DNA of 5,103 nt from an uncultured Bacilli bacterium (lineage in GTDB: Bacteria > Bacillota_I > Bacilli_A > RF39 > UBA660): NCBI GenBank assembly GCA_934183705.1, contig CAKPSW010000027.1:1-5103 (forward strand). The letters run 5' to 3'. Positions 4,590-5,103 of this stretch are shown here, piece after piece (positions within the stretch are counted from its first letter, which is position 1; each line of letters begins with the position of its first letter). The position numbers and the translations under genes are program-made. Below the pieces are notes generated by a model. The model made no database searches, had not been told where the DNA came from, and saw only the letters and a list, made by a program, of their open reading frames with translations.

Positions 4590-4823
4590 ATGTATTTAAT
4601 AAAAGCCTATTGATTAAATTTAGTAAAATATAAATGGTATAGTAGGCCTCAATAAATCAGGCAAATCTAATAAAGTAGATGATGTAAGATAGCTACTAAT
4701 AGGATAGTCTATGAAGAATCTTAGAAAAGATAGTTCACTAGATGTACTATTCTCAGATAATGATAGTAGAAGACACTTTAATAGTAATTAGTTACATTAG
4801 AACTTAATGAATACTTATTAATA
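4590..4823 (+). pseudogene. smc: Decayed 5' fragment of an smc (chromosome condensation ATPase) gene
   Basis: ATG at 4590 gives MYLIKAY, like the start of SMC proteins, then a stop and a frame change. In the frame of 4630 the DNA reads INGIVGLNKSGKSNKVDDVR, stop, LLIG, stop, SMKNLRKDSSLDVLFSDNDS, then RRHFNSN, two stops, and NLMNTY. This follows, in order and spacing, the SMC N-terminus: Walker A GPNGSGKSN, then VDAVRWVLGEQS, then LRG, then EDVIF, then SDSR. The tryptophan codon of VRW is now TAG, and about three bases are missing at GEQS. Walker A is at 4645-4668 with one glycine replaced by lysine. Only about the first 80 of some 1,180 residues are represented, so this is a truncated, non-functional piece. 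It probably descends from a partial duplication or an old rearrangement near smc. The identification rests on remembered family consensus. Confidence 0.7.
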
Positions 4824-4857
4824 ATGAAAAACATAAAATATTAACAAGAAAAAATAT

Positions 4858-4891
4858 AAGGTAGGTCATAATATAGACTTATCTTTTTTTT
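4858..4891 (+). terminator. Intrinsic terminator after the smc fragment
   Basis: AAGGTAGGTC (4858-4867) pairs with GACTTATCTT (4876-4885) using two G-T pairs, around the loop ATAATATA. A run of eight T follows (4884-4891). It insulates the next gene from upstream transcription. Confidence 0.8.
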
Positions 4892-4902
4892 AATCATTTT
4901 TG

Positions 4903-4931
4903 TTGAAAAATTACTCTTTTTATGATAAAAT
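4903..4931 (+). promoter_or_regulatory. Promoter of the last gene
   Basis: TTGAAA (4903-4908), 17 bases, TAAAAT (4926-4931). It lies between the terminator and a GGGGGA ribosome binding site (4943-4948), which is seven bases before the ATG at 4956. Confidence 0.75.
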
Positions 4932-4955
4932 AAAATCGATTTGGGGGAATCAAAC

Positions 4956-5103
4956 ATGAATAAAGAAACAGAAAAACCATCAAAGATGGGATTAAATATG
5001 AACTTTTATAGTGAAGAGGCAAAAATAACTGCAAAACCAAACGATACCGAATATGGATTCTTATATGAAAGAAATAAAAAGTATATGAACAATATAGCTA
5101 TTA
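4956..5103 (+). CDS. Unrecognised protein, N-terminal part (runs off the window)
   Basis: Forty-nine complete codons without a stop: a lysine- and glutamate-rich start (MNKETEKPSKMG), then LNMNFYSEEAKITAKPNDTE and YGFLYERNKKYMNNIAI. There is no signal peptide, membrane segment or motif I can name in this part. A strong ribosome binding site and its own promoter make it a real gene. It is not recognisable as a type III toxin (ToxN, CptN or TenpN), nor as a partner of smc. Function unknown. Confidence 0.75.
   Translation, partial: MNKETEKPSKMGLNMNFYSEEAKITAKPNDTEYGFLYERNKKYMNNIAI

Noticed and set aside
4956..5103. Last gene as the missing type III toxin
   Set aside because: It is 500 bases away, behind its own promoter and another terminator, and its N-terminus does not resemble ToxN, CptN or TenpN as I know them.

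Overview
The window is very AT-rich (roughly a quarter G+C by eye). It uses standard stops, strong GGAG-type ribosome binding sites and TTGACA/TATAAT-like promoters spaced by 17 bases. This fits a low-GC Bacillota (Clostridia or relatives). The GNAT protein is also of a type I associate with Clostridia. Another AT-rich phylum, such as Brachyspira, cannot be excluded. All recognisable genes are on the + strand, and the content looks like an accessory island or old prophage-type region.

Positions 1-3550 hold a tandem array of four paralogous ORF6N-domain genes. Each has a nearly constant N-terminal stretch of about 31 residues, a variable DNA-binding ORF6N region, a linker, and a C-terminal phospholipase-D-like half-domain. 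In the first three genes the last 336 bases are almost identical. Two spacers are identical over 79 bases and carry a near-consensus promoter. The second gene has lost that promoter, and the fourth has lost the second half of its PLD-like domain. The window starts inside another copy of the spacer, so the array may extend upstream.

The most striking observation is that every one of the four genes carries a long, near-perfect palindrome (25-35 bp) at the same codon position and in the same frame within the variable domain. The sequence differs in each copy. Base changes on one arm are matched on the other, sometimes by synonymous substitutions. Selection therefore appears to keep the palindrome itself, in DNA or RNA. 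A self-recognition, operator or target site matched to each DNA-binding domain is a natural hypothesis.

Positions 3551-4203 hold two adjacent hairpins and a GNAT acetyltransferase gene. Positions 4230-4430 hold a non-coding RNA unit: a promoter, two 50-nt tandem repeats that each fold as an H-type pseudoknot with compensatory changes, then a strong hairpin terminator. This is the layout of a type III toxin-antitoxin antitoxin RNA (ToxI/CptI/TenpI type), but no toxin gene follows. Positions 4590-4823 hold a decayed fragment of the 5' end of an smc gene (Walker A and following residues, with stops and a frameshift), closed by an intrinsic terminator. A new gene with its own promoter starts at 4956 and runs out of the window; I do not recognise it.
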